Assembly (NCBI GenBank): GCA_002687935.1
Contig: NZBN01000008.1
Coordinates: 1-48,036, forward strand
Reading direction: 5' to 3'
DNA: 48,036 nt
DNA from: Methanobacteriota archaeon
GTDB taxonomy: Archaea > Undinarchaeota > Undinarchaeia > Undinarchaeales > Undinarchaeaceae
Positions 23,424 to 32,088 of the stretch are shown here, in pieces; positions within the stretch are counted from its first letter, which is position 1, and each line of letters begins with the position of its first letter. Under the pieces are notes generated by a model that saw nothing but the letters and a program-made list of their open reading frames with translations, was not told where the DNA came from and ran no database searches. Both the position numbers and the translations under genes were made by a program.

Positions 23424-24695
23424 ATGGTTATTGGAATTCCGGCAGACACAAGCATTTGGGGAACAATTGTTAATTGGACAATATTGCTGATAATGTTTAT
23501 GTATGTTCTTCCGAAGCTTTACCTCTATCAGATTTTTTCAAAGCTTGAAATGGCGGCTCAAAAGTTTGAGGCAATGTCCAAAAAAAGCCAGGCCATGGTA
23601 GTGAAAAACACATCACCTTTTGGAAGAGCAAAAAAAGACATACCAGAAAGAGTTACAAGATTCGTTGACTTTTTTATAGTCCCTCCAGTAAGTCTTGATC
23701 CTTTTGGAATAATAAAGAAGCTCGACCACATTATAGACAATTCTGATGCACGATTTAGGAAGGCTGCAGATTACATAGCACCTGATGCAGACAGTGAGCA
23801 GAAGATGAATGTGTTTATGGGAATGCAGGCAGCCGTTATGATAAATATGGTGGCAAAGGTAGTCAGACATTATGTTGAAATGACGAAAAAATTCAAGAAC
23901 CTGCAGTTTGCAATGCTCCTGCAGATGCAACTTCCAATGTTGGAGAAGATGGTGGAATCAGAAGTAAAGGGTCTCCACGCCTTCTTAAATGGGCACGCGA
24001 TAGGAGATGGAATTGGCCCGATGGTAATTGCAAGTCAGTTGGATACTGAAGGAAAGGAAATCGCAAAGGAGGCAATAGCAGCAAGTAGAACCGTCAATGG
24101 ACGGAAAGTCACATTCATAAAAGCAAGAGGTCCAGGTGGAAGACTCGGAAAAATTGGAGAAGCAGTTGAAAAAATAGCGGCAAAGGGGAAGGTTGCACGG
24201 ATAATAACAGTTGATGCTGCCCAGAAGCTTGAAGGAGAAAAAACCGGAACAATTTCAGAGGGAGTTGGAATCGCCATGGGAGGTCCTGGAGTCCAGCGCT
24301 ACAAAATAGAGGAAGTTGCTACGAAGTATAAACTTCCAATGGATGCAATAGCAATAAAAATGAGTCCATTCGAAGCTATATCACCAATGCCTGAAAAGGT
24401 TGTGGACTCTCTGAAAAATGCAGTTGACATGCTCAATGAAAGAATAGCTGAAGTTCCAAAGGGCAAGCACATTATTGTTGTAGGAGTTGGAAACACCTGC
24501 GGAGTTCCGAATACCAAGAAAAACCTTGAAAAATATGTGAAAAGTATAAAGGAACGAGCAAGGAAAATTAAGAAAGCAGAAAAAGAGAAGAACAAGACTT
24601 GGTGGGGCGGAACAAAGAAGGAAGCTGAGATGTGGAATTTTAACCGTGCAGATATTTTAAATTTAGGAAAAACCGCAGGGTTTATTAAGCAATAG
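23424..24695 (+). CDS. DUF1512 archaeal membrane-anchored protein
   Basis: A 423-residue protein matching the archaeal DUF1512 family, whose function is not known. One N-terminal membrane helix (about 12-30) anchors a large cytosolic part with VPPVSLDPFGIIKKLDHI, a Gly-rich GHAIGDGIGPMVIASQL, and ARGPGGRLGKIGEAVEK. Glycine-rich loops near 190-250 and 280-300 hint at phosphate or nucleotide binding. The gene lies between trmJ and L10e with small gaps, so it may be linked to RNA or ribosome metabolism; that is inference. Confidence 0.8.
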   Translation: MVIGIPADTSIWGTIVNWTILLIMFMYVLPKLYLYQIFSKLEMAAQKFEAMSKKSQAMVVKNTSPFGRAKKDIPERVTRFVDFFIVPPVSLDPFGIIKKLDHIIDNSDARFRKAADYIAPDADSEQKMNVFMGMQAAVMINMVAKVVRHYVEMTKKFKNLQFAMLLQMQLPMLEKMVESEVKGLHAFLNGHAIGDGIGPMVIASQLDTEGKEIAKEAIAASRTVNGRKVTFIKARGPGGRLGKIGEAVEKIAAKGKVARIITVDAAQKLEGEKTGTISEGVGIAMGGPGVQRYKIEEVATKYKLPMDAIAIKMSPFEAISPMPEKVVDSLKNAVDMLNERIAEVPKGKHIIVVGVGNTCGVPNTKKNLEKYVKSIKERARKIKKAEKEKNKTWWGGTKKEAEMWNFNRADILNLGKTAGFIKQ

Positions 24696-24717
24696 AGAAA
24701 CATTTTGAGATAAACAA

Positions 24718-25266
24718 ATGGCAGAGAGAGCTGGAGGCGTATATGCAAGAATGGATGGGAGACCTTACACAAGGGTTTCCAACAAGAAGCCACGAAAGGC
24801 TTATGTAAAGGGAGTTCCGCACAACAGAATACACAACTTTGAATCCGGAACAAAGCGTAATGATTATACAGCTGAATTAATACTACGAGCCCAGAGAGAT
24901 GTGCAGATAAAGCACAACGCTCTTGAGGCTGCCAGAGTTGCAGTTACAAAAACTCTTTCCCCACTTGGAAAGGAATATTTTATGAAAATTAGAACTTATC
25001 CACATCACGTTCTCAGGGAAAACCCTCTAGCAACAGGTGCCGGAGCTGACAGGTTCTCAACGGGAATGAGCAAGGCTTTTGGAAAGATTGTCGGAAGGTC
25101 TGCCAGAGTCACAAAGAATCAAGCAATAATCAGTGTTAATGTAAAGAAGGATCAGATTATTCTTGCAAAAAATGCTCTCAGAAAGGCTTCAATGAAACTT
25201 CCAATTAAGTGCAGAACAGAAATAAATGAGCTTGCAGAAAACAGTAAAACTGTAGCAAGTAAATAA
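24718..25266 (+). CDS. rpl10e: large ribosomal subunit protein uL16 (L10e)
   Basis: A 50S protein near the A-site and P-site tRNA elbows. The 182 residues contain RPYTRVSNKKPRKAYVKGVP at the N-terminus, KIRTYPHHVLREN, and the disordered loop around GADRFSTGMSKAFGK, all diagnostic. Usual archaeal length is about 170-180. Its stop codon directly abuts the stop of the convergent methyltransferase gene. Confidence 0.96.
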   Translation: MAERAGGVYARMDGRPYTRVSNKKPRKAYVKGVPHNRIHNFESGTKRNDYTAELILRAQRDVQIKHNALEAARVAVTKTLSPLGKEYFMKIRTYPHHVLRENPLATGAGADRFSTGMSKAFGKIVGRSARVTKNQAIISVNVKKDQIILAKNALRKASMKLPIKCRTEINELAENSKTVASK

Positions 25267-25273
25267 TTATTTA
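25260..25273. terminator. 14-bp palindrome spanning two abutting stop codons
   Basis: TAAATAATTATTTA is a perfect palindrome that includes the L10e stop and the stop of the opposing gene. With no intergenic space, transcripts of both genes must end inside each other. Terminator function is inferred only from position. Confidence 0.3.
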
Positions 25274-26382
25274 GATTTCCAGAAGCGGGCTATTAGAGCT
25301 TCTTGTGAATATGATTTATGTGACGGTTTTCCCTTCTTACTCCTACCTTTTTTTGCCTTACCTTTTGTAACTTTTACTCTGAATCCAACTTCAGAAGCTT
25401 TTTTCTCGAAACGTTGTTTTGTCCAGCCCTGATGTAAATTACTAAATGCTTCAAGGGGCATAACAAGAACTTCACTGTTAGTTATCGCTGAGAACTCCCC
25501 TCTGTCAATTCCATTTTTGTCTTCATATGCTTCATATTCTTCTATGAAATTTATTAACTCGTCCTCGACTTCATCAATATTTCTCCAGATTCCAAACTTA
25601 CTCATATGGCAAGGATATGTTTTGTCAAATGTGAAACGCTCCATAAGATAAGGGGGGTGTGTTTTTTTGTCATCTATGTATCTTTTAATTTCATGTCCGA
25701 ATTTTTTGAAACTGACATCCTGACCGTGTTTTGCTTCACGTGATTTAAGACAGGGCTCCACACCATACATAGACTTGACAAAATCATCCCTCTTTTTGTT
25801 GAAGTATTCAACAGGCTCACCGACCATATACAATTCATCATTAACTCCACCCTCACCGCGCTTTCGAACATCCATTAAATTGTAGACGTTTTCAAGTATT
25901 CCCCTCTGATATATAGAAGTATATTCAGAAAATTTGAATCCAAACATTGTGAAGATGTCCATATAGGGCTCCTCAAAAAGCTTCTTTATTTTCTTGTTTT
26001 CTGAAATTCTGTCAAGAAGCTCTTCAATAAAAATAACTTTTTTTATGAATTTTGGTGAATAGTGACCATTTTTTCTAAGATGTTTCTTGGCAAGTTTCAT
26101 CAAATTGCCTGTTGGCTCTATTGCAATTATTTGCTGAAGACTCTCTGGAAAGTCCTTGTGTAAGTCAAATAAATCAGAAAACTCGCGTCCTGTCCCAATT
26201 CCAAGAACGATTATTCTGGTTTTGAGACCCTTTTTCTTGGCTTTTTTTATTCTCTTCTTTAGTTTTTTGTAAATCTTTTCCTCATAATTACGAGGCGATG
26301 TTGCTAATCTCTTGTTAACAAGAGGGGCAGACGCCCAGTAGGCTTCCTGTCCGCTAGAATAATATTTCCTCCAGTCGACCAT
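25267..26382 (-). CDS. Rossmann-fold (SAM-dependent) methyltransferase, substrate unknown
   Basis: A 371-residue protein with a class I methyltransferase core: IIVLGIGTGREFSDLFDL (57-74) as SAM motif I, then an acidic residue after the second strand in IIAIEPTGNLMKLAKKHL (85-102). A basic stretch (KKLKKRIKKAKKKGLK, 39-54) precedes the core. The C-terminus has a Lys/Gly-rich segment and ends QEALIARFWKSK, similar to the last strand of many methyltransferases. The middle (150-320) is unusual. It is a monocistronic gene among housekeeping genes, with a TATA element about 28 bases upstream. The target cannot be named. Confidence 0.7.
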   Translation of the reverse strand: MVDWRKYYSSGQEAYWASAPLVNKRLATSPRNYEEKIYKKLKKRIKKAKKKGLKTRIIVLGIGTGREFSDLFDLHKDFPESLQQIIAIEPTGNLMKLAKKHLRKNGHYSPKFIKKVIFIEELLDRISENKKIKKLFEEPYMDIFTMFGFKFSEYTSIYQRGILENVYNLMDVRKRGEGGVNDELYMVGEPVEYFNKKRDDFVKSMYGVEPCLKSREAKHGQDVSFKKFGHEIKRYIDDKKTHPPYLMERFTFDKTYPCHMSKFGIWRNIDEVEDELINFIEEYEAYEDKNGIDRGEFSAITNSEVLVMPLEAFSNLHQGWTKQRFEKKASEVGFRVKVTKGKAKKGRSKKGKPSHKSYSQEALIARFWKSK

Positions 26383-26442
26383 AAAAGAATTTTAAGAGTG
26401 GAAATTAATATAGTTTTTCAATCTGGGAAAAATTTAGCAAAT

Positions 26443-26449
26443 TTTATAA
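26443..26449 (+). promoter_or_regulatory. TATA box of ppsA
   Basis: TTTATAA is centred near 26446, predicting a start site near 26473. The first in-frame ATG (26454) lies upstream of that point; the ATG at 26478 lies just after it. Confidence 0.5.
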
Positions 26450-26477
26450 GCACATGAACGCTACCAGACTTAATATT

Positions 26478-29111
26478 ATGAATGATGAAAGTTCTGCCAT
26501 AGTTCTCTGGTTTGATTCTATTTCAAAGGGTGATATAGGGAAAGCTGGAGGCAAGGGAGCCAATCTTGGAGAGATAACATCTTTTGGACTTCCAGTTCCA
26601 CCGGGCTTCGTTGTAACTGCCCAAGCCTACGAACTGTTTCTGAAAGAGGCAAATATAGTCGTCGATATGAAGGATATTTTAAAGGACCTTGATGTGGATG
26701 ACACAGAAGCTCTAAACAAGGCTGCAACGGCGATAAAGGGGATGATAAAGAATGCCTCTATCTCAGACGAAATTTCAGGACCAATAAAGGAAGCCTATGA
26801 AAAAATGTCAAAGAAGACTGAAAAGGGGATAATACTTGCAGGAACTGGAGAAGAGGGAGAATTTGTTGCAGTAAGAAGTTCAGCAACCGCAGAAGATTTG
26901 CCTGATGCCAGCTTTGCAGGACAGCAAGCGACCTTCCTCAATATCAGAGGAAAGAAGGACCTCGTTCAGGCAGTCAAGGACTGCTGGGCATCACTATTTG
27001 AGCCGAGAGCAATATTTTACAGGGAACGAAAAGGATTCGAACACGAAAAAGTTCTTATGTCAGTCATTGTGCAGAAGATGGTGGATTCTGAGAGCGCAGG
27101 GGTCATGTTTACATCTAATCCAGTTACAAATGATGAATCTGAAATATCTATAGAGGCAGCATGGGGACTTGGAGAGGCCGTTGTAGCTGGCCAGGTGAAT
27201 CCAGACAGATATCTGATAGACAAGGAAACATTAGGTATAAAGAAAAAGGATGTGCCACGCAAGGACTTTATGTACATTCGTGATATTTCAACAGGAAAAA
27301 CCGTCAAAGAGAATCTGACTGAGGAAACAGGAAGTAAGCAAGTTCTAAAGGAGGAGGATATGCAGGAATTGGCTCGTTTTGGAAAGACCATAGAGGAGCA
27401 TTACAACTGGCCACAAGATATTGAATGGGCTATTGAGGACGACAAGATATACATACTTCAGACAAGGGCTGTTACCACACTAGGAGAAAGAGGAGGAGAT
27501 AAAGTTGAAGAACGGAGAAGTGAAACAGTCCAAGAAGCTGAAACAAGTGTCTCTACGCCGGTGAGTGAAGATGGACCAGTAATAGTTGAAGGTTTCGGAG
27601 CAAGCCCAGGAATAGGGGCAGGAAAGGTAGTTCTTGTACAAGACATATCTCAACTTTCGAATGTTGAAAAGGGAGCTATAATGGTGACAGAAATGACAAC
27701 ACCCGATATGGTTCCCGCAATGGAAAGGGCGGCGGCAATTGTCACGAACTCCGGAGGTTTGACCTGCCACGCTGCGATAGTTTCAAGAGAACTTGGAATT
27801 CCATGTATAGTTGGAACCAGCAATGCAACAGAAGTTCTGAAGAATGGACAACAAGTAACAGTTAATGCAAATGATGGAAAGGTTTACGAAGGAATTGTTA
27901 AAAAAATGATAGAAGAGGAGGAGGCAGTTTCAGAAGAGGAAGATGACGAACCAGTCCCTGAAACACGGACAAAGATATATATGAATTTGGGAGTTCCGAA
28001 AAGAGCTGAGGAGCTGGCAAAACTGCCTGTTGATGGAATTGGTCTGATGAGAGAGGAATTCATATTCGCGAGCTCAATAAGAGAGCATCCGCTCGCCATG
28101 ATAGAACGAGGAGAGGAGCAGAAATTTATAGATTTACTTTCAGATGAAATTGCAAAAGTTGCCAGAGCTTTCAGCCCGAGACCGGTGGTTTTGAGACTGT
28201 CGGATTTCAAAACAAATGAATACCGAGCATTGAAAGGCGGAGAAAAGTACGAGGAAAAGGAAGAGAACCCAATGATAGGTTGGAGAGGTTGTTCCAGATA
28301 TACTACTGAGGAATACGGTCCGGCATTCAGGCTTGAGTTAAAGGCAGTACAGAAAGTAAGAGAGGATATGGGTCTGAAAAACATCATCATAATGCTTCCC
28401 TTTGTAAGAACTCTTGATGATGTGAAAAAGGTGACTGCGCTAATGGAGGAAGAAGGTCTTCACAGAGGTCCTGACCTGAAACTGTGGATGATGGCAGAAG
28501 TCCCAAGTAATGTTATACTTGCAGACAAATTCGCTGAGCTCGTAGACGGCTTCTCTATCGGAAGTAATGATCTGACGCAGACTATTATGGGTGCGGACAG
28601 GGACTCTGAACTTCTTCAGAGACTTGGATATTTTGATGAAAGAAATGAAGCAGTGATGAGATCCATAGCAAGGCTGATTAAAGTAGGAAAAGAGAAGGGA
28701 ATAACGGTTTCGATATGTGGACAGGCTCCTTCAGTTTATCCTGAGTTTACGAAATTCCTAGTTGAAGAAGGAATAACATCAATAAGCGTAAATCACGATG
28801 TTGTGAAAAAGGTCAGGAGACTGGTGGCAAAGGTGGAAAGTGAACTCAGAGAAAGCATCCCGAAAGCAGAAAGTGCCCAAGAAGAACCAATCAGTGACAC
28901 CGCTGAGGCGGAGGAAATTGTGCCTGAAAGTGAACAGAAACCATCCGGAGAAGAAAGAGAAACTGAGAAAACAGAAGAGGCTCCAGTTGAATCATTTGAA
29001 GAAGAATCAGAAGATGAAAATGATGAGAAAGAAGATAGCACAAATCACTCTGAAGCAGAATCTGAGTATACTGAGCCGGAAGAGCACAGTGAGGGTCAGC
29101 AGACACTCTAG
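26478..29111 (+). CDS. ppsA: phosphoenolpyruvate synthase with acidic C-terminal tail
   Basis: Converts pyruvate and ATP to PEP, AMP and phosphate, the entry to gluconeogenesis. The 877 residues (from 26478) hold an ATP-grasp domain (GGKGANLGE, RSSATAEDLPDASFAGQQ), the mobile phosphohistidine domain with GGLTCHAAIVSRELG (His at about 431), and the PEP-binding TIM barrel with IGSNDLTQT and catalytic SICGQAPS. I choose 26478 over 26454 on promoter spacing; both are in frame. After the barrel, about 80 residues of Glu/Ser/Asp-rich sequence are added; typical archaeal enzymes are about 750-820 residues and lack this tail. Confidence 0.96.
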   Translation: MNDESSAIVLWFDSISKGDIGKAGGKGANLGEITSFGLPVPPGFVVTAQAYELFLKEANIVVDMKDILKDLDVDDTEALNKAATAIKGMIKNASISDEISGPIKEAYEKMSKKTEKGIILAGTGEEGEFVAVRSSATAEDLPDASFAGQQATFLNIRGKKDLVQAVKDCWASLFEPRAIFYRERKGFEHEKVLMSVIVQKMVDSESAGVMFTSNPVTNDESEISIEAAWGLGEAVVAGQVNPDRYLIDKETLGIKKKDVPRKDFMYIRDISTGKTVKENLTEETGSKQVLKEEDMQELARFGKTIEEHYNWPQDIEWAIEDDKIYILQTRAVTTLGERGGDKVEERRSETVQEAETSVSTPVSEDGPVIVEGFGASPGIGAGKVVLVQDISQLSNVEKGAIMVTEMTTPDMVPAMERAAAIVTNSGGLTCHAAIVSRELGIPCIVGTSNATEVLKNGQQVTVNANDGKVYEGIVKKMIEEEEAVSEEEDDEPVPETRTKIYMNLGVPKRAEELAKLPVDGIGLMREEFIFASSIREHPLAMIERGEEQKFIDLLSDEIAKVARAFSPRPVVLRLSDFKTNEYRALKGGEKYEEKEENPMIGWRGCSRYTTEEYGPAFRLELKAVQKVREDMGLKNIIIMLPFVRTLDDVKKVTALMEEEGLHRGPDLKLWMMAEVPSNVILADKFAELVDGFSIGSNDLTQTIMGADRDSELLQRLGYFDERNEAVMRSIARLIKVGKEKGITVSICGQAPSVYPEFTKFLVEEGITSISVNHDVVKKVRRLVAKVESELRESIPKAESAQEEPISDTAEAEEIVPESEQKPSGEERETEKTEEAPVESFEEESEDENDEKEDSTNHSEAESEYTEPEEHSEGQQTL

Positions 29112-29602
29112 GAAATTAGTTTATCTTTGTATTTCAACGCAAGCCAGCCTATGCCATATCCAAGAAGTGCTCCGAAAATAACATCCAAAGGATAGTGGTA
29201 TCCGAGGTAAATCCTGCTTACACCAACAAGTGCCGCAAGTGAATATAGAATCCAAGCACGATTCTTCATTTGCACAGACAAAATAGAGGCTGCAAAAAAT
29301 GCTCTTGAACTGTGTCCGCTGGGGAAAGATGTTGCTATTTCCGACAAAGGTCTTAGTCTACCTATAGAAATTTTAAGAAATCCTGTAAGGATTTCGCTAA
29401 CGATGAGTCCAAGAAGAAGGAGTTTGAAATATTTCTTTTCTTTTCCATCGTAATAGTAGACAATCGGGACTACTATAAGCCATAACCAGAAATCTGCCAA
29501 GTGACTCACTGCCGAAAAGAAAAAATCAGGAAGCGTGCTACCGGATAAACTATAAATATAAAGGAACAGGCTCTTATCAAACGCAATAAGCTCTTCTAAC
29601 AT
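29108..29602 (-). CDS. PAP2-family membrane phosphatase
   Basis: A 164-residue integral membrane protein with about five helices. The three phosphatase motifs are present: KISIGRLRP, ATSFPSGHSSRAF, and SRIYLGYHYPLDV. The family dephosphorylates lipid phosphates such as polyprenyl pyrophosphate or phosphatidate-like lipids; the specific substrate is unknown. Its stop codon overlaps the ppsA stop on the other strand (CTAG). Confidence 0.9.
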   Translation of the reverse strand: MLEELIAFDKSLFLYIYSLSGSTLPDFFFSAVSHLADFWLWLIVVPIVYYYDGKEKKYFKLLLLGLIVSEILTGFLKISIGRLRPLSEIATSFPSGHSSRAFFAASILSVQMKNRAWILYSLAALVGVSRIYLGYHYPLDVIFGALLGYGIGWLALKYKDKLIS

Positions 29603-29628
29603 AGCTTGTATTTGAAGAGGTAATATAA

Positions 29629-30606
29629 ATGTTTGAGGAATATTCCGACGAAATAAAGGAGAAGAAAGCTAAGAGAATAGCGATACAGCTACCCAGCGGA
29701 CTTAAGAGGAAGACACCGGAAATACTTTCAGAACTGAAAACGATTGTTGGTGACGGAGTTGAACTTCTTGTTCTTGGAGATACTGCATACGGAGCCTGCG
29801 ATTTGAGAGATATAGAAGCAGAGAAAATCGGGGCTGACCTTATGATTCATTTTGGACACGCCTCTTTCAGAGTCAAGGAAGCAGTCCCTACAGTCTACGT
29901 TGAATTTTTCTCTGAGCAGGATATAGGACCAATAGTTGAGAAAGCAGCTAAGGAGATTAATGAGAATACGATAGGACTGCTTTCCGTTGTTCAATTTTCA
30001 AAGCAGATTGAAAAGGCCAAGGAAATTCTTGAGAAAACAGGAAAGAAAGTAATAATTGGACAATCGCGATCAAGATCAAAGCACGCTGGGCAGGTACTTG
30101 GATGCGATTTCACAGCAGGAACCAGTATGGAGAAGGATGTTGACTGCTTTTTGTATATAGGAACTGGGAATTTTCATCCAGGAGGCGTTGCAATGGGAAC
30201 TGAGAAAATAGTTTATGTTGCAGACCCTGAGCGGGAAGAGATACGAGATATGAATGAACTTAAAGACAAACTTTTGAGAGTACGATTTGCCAAAATTGAA
30301 GCAGCGAAGAAAGCTAAGCGATTCGGAATTATAGTAAGCCCGAAAGGAGGTCAAAACAGACTCCCTTATGCGAGAAAAATTGCAAGCCTTCTTAAAACTG
30401 CAGGAAAGGAGGCATTCATAGTTGTTGTTGATGAAATAACACCTCACAAACTGGATGAATTTATGTTCGACTATTGGGTATGCACTGCATGCTCCCGTAT
30501 AGCATATGATGATGAAGCAGTGTATAAGAAAATGATAACGCCACAGGAGGCAGAAATAGTTGCCGGAAGCAGAGAGTGGAAGGACTACGTAGTTGACCAC
30601 TTTTAG
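29629..30606 (+). CDS. dph2: diphthamide synthase Dph2 (radical, 3-amino-3-carboxypropyl transferase)
   Basis: Catalyses the first step of diphthamide formation on elongation factor 2, using a 4Fe-4S cluster to generate a 3-amino-3-carboxypropyl radical from SAM. The 325-residue protein has candidate cluster cysteines C57 (YGACDL), C159 (LGCDFTAG) and C285/C288 (WVCTACSRIAYDD), spaced as in the Pyrococcus enzyme. IQLPSGLKRKTPEI opens the first domain. A GAGGT ribosome binding site lies about 9 bases before the ATG. It is divergent from the PAP2 gene with only 26 bases between. Confidence 0.95.
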   Translation: MFEEYSDEIKEKKAKRIAIQLPSGLKRKTPEILSELKTIVGDGVELLVLGDTAYGACDLRDIEAEKIGADLMIHFGHASFRVKEAVPTVYVEFFSEQDIGPIVEKAAKEINENTIGLLSVVQFSKQIEKAKEILEKTGKKVIIGQSRSRSKHAGQVLGCDFTAGTSMEKDVDCFLYIGTGNFHPGGVAMGTEKIVYVADPEREEIRDMNELKDKLLRVRFAKIEAAKKAKRFGIIVSPKGGQNRLPYARKIASLLKTAGKEAFIVVVDEITPHKLDEFMFDYWVCTACSRIAYDDEAVYKKMITPQEAEIVAGSREWKDYVVDHF

Positions 30607-30642
30607 ACTAGTACTTGGATAATAGCTCAATCTTATTTTTGA

Positions 30643-30655
30643 AAACTATTTAAAG
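30643..30655 (+). promoter_or_regulatory. TATA box of rpoL
   Basis: AACTATTTAAAGC, centred near 30650, predicts a start within a few bases of ATG 30679. A T-run (TTATTTTTG at 30633-30641) just before it may end the dph2 transcript. Confidence 0.5.
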
Positions 30656-30678
30656 CATATAAGTTATAAAAGACAGCC

Positions 30679-30951
30679 ATGGAACTTAATATTATAAAAG
30701 AAGAAAAGGACATGCTGCAAGTCGAGTTAGTCGGAGAAACACATACTCTTGCAAATATCCTTAAAGAGGAGCTTTACGAGGACCCGAAGGTCAAGGGAGC
30801 TGCTTATGTAAAAGAGGATTCTCTTACATCAAATCCGAGGATTGTTATAAGAACTTCTGGAAAGAAGCCAATGACAGCTCTAAAGGATGCTGCAAAGAGA
30901 ATTCAAAAACAGACGGATGACTTCGTCTCAAAATTTGAAAGGGCTAATTAA
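30679..30951 (+). CDS. rpoL: RNA polymerase subunit L (Rpo11)
   Basis: A 90-residue subunit that pairs with RpoD in polymerase assembly, equivalent to eukaryotic Rpb11/AC19. It shows the alpha-like dimerisation segment ELVGETHTLANILKEEL, followed by PKVKGAAYVKEDSLTSNPRI. Length is typical. The signal peptidase gene follows after about 30 bases. Confidence 0.94.
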   Translation: MELNIIKEEKDMLQVELVGETHTLANILKEELYEDPKVKGAAYVKEDSLTSNPRIVIRTSGKKPMTALKDAAKRIQKQTDDFVSKFERAN

Positions 30952-30983
30952 GCACTTTTCACATTCTATGTTATGAGGCTGTA

Positions 30984-31502
30984 ATGGACAGAAAAGAGGT
31001 AGCAGAAACTATATTGTACATGTTTTTTGGTTTTGTTATAGCTGTACTTGGGCATGCGGCTCTCGGCTATGCCCTGGAAACTGATTATCCGGTTGTCTCT
31101 GTTGTTTCAGAGAGTATGGAGCATGACGATGTCAGAACTTACAGAGAGTGGTTTACAGACAGAAATTTTGATGAAACTGAACTAGAAAAATGGCCCTTTT
31201 CTAAAGGAATGAACAAAGGAGATTTGGTATTAGTTAAGGGCTCAGTCATAAACGAGCTTGAGGCAGGAGATGTAATTGTATATAGAGTCGGTGGAGGAAA
31301 ACCAATTATACACAGAATTGTATGGATAAATGATTCAAGGATATATACGAAGGGAGATAACAATAAAAATACAGACCAAGAAGGAGTTCATCTTGCCCCA
31401 CCAATACAGGACCAGCATGTACAAGGAAGAGCGGTATTTAGAGTTCCCTTGCTTGGTTGGATAAAAATAGCATTTATGAATATTACGGGGTTGTTTGGAT
31501 GA
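30984..31502 (+). CDS. type I signal peptidase, archaeal/ER type
   Basis: A membrane serine protease that removes signal peptides from exported proteins. The 172 residues have an N-terminal membrane helix (about 9-30), the catalytic Ser in SVVSESMEH (S44), His in IIHRIVWI (H110) in place of the bacterial Lys, and Asp residues in TKGDNNKNTD (D125, D131). This Ser/His/Asp pattern is that of the S26B (Sec11-like) class. Its stop codon overlaps the TFS start (ATGA). It would not process the lipoproteins at the right end, which need a different enzyme. Confidence 0.9.
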   Translation: MDRKEVAETILYMFFGFVIAVLGHAALGYALETDYPVVSVVSESMEHDDVRTYREWFTDRNFDETELEKWPFSKGMNKGDLVLVKGSVINELEAGDVIVYRVGGGKPIIHRIVWINDSRIYTKGDNNKNTDQEGVHLAPPIQDQHVQGRAVFRVPLLGWIKIAFMNITGLFG

Positions 31503-31810
31503 AGTTTTGTGAAAAATGTGGAAGTCTTATGAAGCCAAATGAAAGTGGAAGCTCTTTTGAATGCGACTGCGGACATAGTGAAGGTGCAGGAAATGAGCAT
31601 GTGACGACAGAGAAAATTGAAAGAGAGGTTCCCGATATTGTTGTAAAGGAGGAAGGAGATAAAGTGCTTCTTCCTGAGACAGAGGCAGACTGTGAATGTG
31701 GAAACAAGAAAGCCTACTATTGGATAGAACAGACAAGAAGCGCTGACGAAGCACCAACACGATTTTACAGGTGCACAAAGTGTATGCATACTTGGAGAGA
31801 ATACTCCTAA
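31499..31810 (+). CDS. tfs: transcription factor S (TFS), archaeal TFIIS-like cleavage factor
   Basis: Stimulates RNA cleavage by stalled RNA polymerase. The 103-residue protein starts at 31499, overlapping the signal peptidase stop; a longer frame from 31457 lies inside that gene and is rejected. The N-terminal zinc ribbon uses C4, C7, C22 and C24. The C-terminal ribbon runs ADCECGNKKAYYWIEQ to RCTKCMHTWREYS. The catalytic acidic hairpin SADEAPT with adjacent D and E is intact, so the factor should be active. Confidence 0.95.
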   Translation: MKFCEKCGSLMKPNESGSSFECDCGHSEGAGNEHVTTEKIEREVPDIVVKEEGDKVLLPETEADCECGNKKAYYWIEQTRSADEAPTRFYRCTKCMHTWREYS

Positions 31811-31864
31811 TCCAGTAAATTTATAAGACAGCCGGCTTTAGCACTCAGGTAAAGGAGGTGCAAA

Positions 31865-32062
31865 ATGGCAATAAAACACGGAAAAGTCTGGGAATCTTTG
31901 CTTGTCGCAGGCTCCATAATTTTCGCATTTGGAATTATATGGGGAGCTCTACTTCTGGCAAAGGAATTTACAGAGGCACAGGGAGCGCTTGTTCTCATAA
32001 TAATAGGAACAATCTTATTGATTCTTTCTGAGACAAGTCTTCTCTCAAAGGGAAAGAAATAA
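31865..32062 (+). CDS. small two-helix membrane protein
   Basis: A 65-residue protein with two hydrophobic helices (about 11-32 and 39-57) and basic ends. A strong AAAGGAGGTG ribosome binding site stands about 5 bases before the ATG, one of the best in the window, which supports it as a real gene. No family recognised. It lies between tfs and the OB-fold gene. Confidence 0.65.
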   Translation: MAIKHGKVWESLLVAGSIIFAFGIIWGALLLAKEFTEAQGALVLIIIGTILLILSETSLLSKGKK

Positions 32063-32088
32063 AAGATTAAAACTCCAAGCTGGTGCTT

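Noticed and set aside
31457-31498. Longer TFS starting at 31457
   Set aside because: The first 14 codons lie inside the signal peptidase gene; ATG 31499 gives the expected zinc-ribbon start and overlaps the stop codon in the usual way.
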